Below are positions 61,950 to 64,000 of a stretch of 64,000 bases of DNA, piece by piece. Within the stretch, counting starts at the first letter, position 1, and every line of letters starts with the position of its first letter. This stretch comes from Phytophthora colocasiae (taxonomy: Eukaryota > Oomycota > Peronosporomycetes > Peronosporales > Peronosporaceae): assembly GCA_018806915.1 (NCBI GenBank), contig JAGKQI010000043.1, forward strand, positions 1,054,001 to 1,118,000. Direction: 5' to 3'. The notes below the pieces were generated by a model, which searched no databases, had not been told where the DNA came from, and worked only from the letters and a program-made list of their open reading frames with translations. Made by a program: the position numbers and the translations under genes.

Positions 61950-63200
61950 GCCAATCAACCCGACTGAATATGTTCACTTGACGTTCGCCCTTTGGCTTCC
62001 ATTGACCAGACTCTGCCACGTGCAGGATCAAGTCGTTTATATCGATAGACAAGTGATGCAAACAAACTCCAAAAAATGTACCTAGTGTACCATGTCCGAC
62101 GAAGAAGCACTTCCGTTCGTTCCCATTTCGTGGACATGGTCAGCAATCTTGGATACGTGTTATATAGCTTCAGTCTCAAATCTCCGAGATGTTCTCCTTT
62201 CTCGTGTAAAATCCCAAACATATCTATACTATCTTGTCTCATGAGATTTTTAGGATAAAAGCCGATTGAAGCATTAGATGGCTTATGAAATCATCCACAC
62301 AAGTGGTTGTTCTCCTCCTGCAACGGGATTTTCTTTTCGTACATCCGTTCGATGAATTGGCTGATCAAGTAAATACCACGTACTTCACAATTTATCCAAG
62401 GTGAATTATCCAAAAGCTTGAACGGAGCTCAATTCCGTCTTTAAGGTTCCACACACCGCTCACCCATTTAAACGGTGTCACACAGGGTCCGTAACTATTG
62501 CCGATATTTGCAATGTCATATTGTTGATCCTCAACCCCAATAACATGCAATTTTTTATACAGGTTAATCTTGGCTATAGCCAAATGAGTCGTTGACATGT
62601 GTGGTTGTTTTGGCAATGGATGGTAGCGAGAACGGGTGGTGTGGCCACGTTTACACACATTATTACAGTTGCTTGTCATTTCCTAACTGAAATATATTAT
62701 ATCAGTTGATTTGTGTGTTGCATGTATGATGTCGAGGAAATCGGACTATGACTTGTGTGTGTTGGTTGAAGAGGTTGGACGCGGTGGGAGGGTTCTCGAG
62801 GTAACCCCCCCCCCTTCCAGGCGCATCGACAGCAATACTCATGAGAAAAGACGAAACCCATCATAGTGTCACATATCCATGTGACCTACTGACTTGGTTG
62901 ACATTGTCGAAAAATGTGGCAATAACTCAATTATTTATTGGCTTGGATGAAGGCCTCAATCCGTATGACATTGTATTTTTCCTATCCCTGGTGTAGCATC
63001 CACTTTGTCCATTGTATCGTCATCTTTCAGCCACAAATCGTGCTTCAGCTTCTTCGCTTCGACATACGTCAAGTCGTTCCGCTTTTGCTTCTTTCAGCAC
63101 GTATTGTACCTCCGATGTGCGAATTGTGGAAGCTAAACGATTGGTCTGGGTTTCACTAAGAGAGAAGGTGATTCATGTTAGTGGTGGTTCCTCCATGCAG
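61950..63200 (-). pseudogene. Degenerate Crinkler fragments (CRN-3) with a hAT insertion
   Basis: On the minus strand, 63060-62991 reads AKKLKHDLWLKDDDTMDKVD, like the CRN head after LFLAK. After the insertion, 62482-62395 reads VTPFKWVSGVWNLKDGIELR, matching the VTPYKKMRGNWKL part of the other CRNs. A C-terminal scrap, HLSIDINDLILHVAESGQW (about 62060-62005), matches the HRLAVDNDLILHVSE block. Stops abound and the middle is missing. It is more diverged than CRN-1 and CRN-2. Confidence 0.6.
62483..62990. mobile_element. hAT-like element H4 (about 508 bp)
   Basis: The right end ...tttttcctatccctg at 62990 is the complement of the H1 terminus. The left end CAGGG is at 62483. Flanking 8-mers gtgtcaca (62475-62482) and gtgtagca (62991-62998) agree at six of eight positions. 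An internal gggagggttctcgaggtaac stretch is shared with H3. Boundaries are less certain than for H1-H3. Confidence 0.55.
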
Positions 63201-63392
63201 TAACCAGCGCATATTACTACTTCAGTAGCCGCCAATCTATTGCTATAGAAAAAAAAATCACTCCATATAACCCAAAGAAGAAGAAAATGAGTTGATTAAC
63301 TAGTTAGTGGATTTCTCATTTGTGTGATTCGAGATTCTACAGCTACGTACACTAAACTTGCGGATTCCAGATGTTGTTTGTCCTTTCAGAGA

Positions 63393-63890
63393 TTATATCC
63401 GTCGTTGGTTCAAACCCAGTTTTCGGGTTAGCTTCTCCAGAGTAGATCGATCACAATCTAGTTCAACCGCGTGGTGGTAGATAAATTGGCAGTGCTTCTT
63501 GAAGGAAGTTTGCAGGCTGGCAATATTTGGCGTTTGAGCTAATGTTTGACGAAAGTGAATGTCGTTCCGAAGTCTCCAAACCGCATGAAACACAAAAGCT
63601 GTTTGAACTTTCCACAGTATAAGAAGTACTTTTTGGTTCCTCCTCCAGCCTCGCCACCATGTGCGAGGAGATGCTGGTGCTTTGAATATCACGAGGCTGC
63701 AGAAATAGCAACAATAGCATATTCAATGACGACCGAAAATAAACATTTCCATGGAGTCCATATCAGGAGCCGTGTTGAAGCCAATGTTGGACGCGCAGGT
63801 CCATATAACCCGAAGAGATCGCTACATCCTTTCAAGCGCTGGACACGATAAAAAGCAGTGTTCAACTGTTTCAATCGCTGTGTATGATTC
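63393..63890 (-). pseudogene. Non-LTR retrotransposon (LINE) 3' fragment
   Basis: Minus-strand frames give HCFLSCPALERM (a zf-RVT Cys/His pattern) and, after a stop and frame change, WRGWRRNQKVLLILWKVQ and FHAVWRLRNDIHFRQT. This resembles the region after the RT domain in L1-type elements. RT itself is not in the window. Several stops; a dead 3' end. Confidence 0.6.
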
Positions 63891-64000
63891 TCGAACGCAT
63901 TGCTGTACAGTAGGGTTAAGTGTTTTAAAGAAATACTACGTAGTATGTAGTAGGTGAATTGCGTAGATTTCATATGGGATCAGATTGCAACTGAAACTGG

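Noticed and set aside
1..64000. CRISPR arrays, prokaryotic operons, ribosome binding sites, rRNA or tRNA genes
   Set aside because: None seen; the gene structure with GT-AG introns and LTR elements is eukaryotic.

Overview
The window looks like an oomycete nuclear genome, most likely a Phytophthora-type plant pathogen. The main evidence is a set of Crinkler (CRN) genes with an LxLFLAK-type motif, a WL segment, an HVLVVxP junction and a P-loop NTPase body. The few housekeeping genes carry short introns of about 55-100 bp, and the transposon load is dense and nested. No rRNA, tRNA or CRISPR structure was recognised.

Layout. About 0.8-13.0 kb: a mariner-like element (3' half) carrying a large Ty3/gypsy element (gypsy-A: 5' LTR, gag, pol, a 550-aa antisense ORF and a membrane-protein reading region). 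About 13.6-23.8 kb: a Copia LTR piece, a CRN pseudogene, an intact 708-aa CRN gene, an ABCC transporter pseudogene with a hAT insertion, a second inverted CRN copy, the mariner 5' half, and the gypsy-A 3' end in opposite orientation. 23.8-29.5 kb: a Mutator-like (MULE) transposon whose transposase has a SWIM finger and a Ulp1 protease tail. 30.0-33.0 kb: a tyrosine-recombinase (Crypton-like) element with a chromodomain ORF. 33.0-40.9 kb: a Copia element split by a PIF/Harbinger transposon. 41.1-44.3 kb: COG3, interrupted by a hAT element. 44.4-56.3 kb: one CRN gene (CRN-2) interrupted by two near-identical gypsy-B elements and one hAT element. 56.5-60.1 kb: three host genes, namely a COQ7-like gene, a dynein light chain and a 730-aa unknown Ser-rich protein. 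60.1-64 kb: mostly gene-free, with CRN and LINE remnants.

Main structural result. Two transposons are each found as two separated halves that fit together exactly. Gypsy-A in the mariner has a shared CTAA target duplication. Copia in a CRN gene has a shared CAAAC duplication, and its 192-bp LTR is cut into 16 + 176 bp. Together they show that the block of about 13.0/13.6-23.8 kb is inverted relative to its flanks, either as a real inversion or as an assembly join. Four hAT elements sit inside coding sequence. In COG3 and CRN-2 the host reading frame is still continuous once the insertions are ignored, so these genes were probably broken recently.
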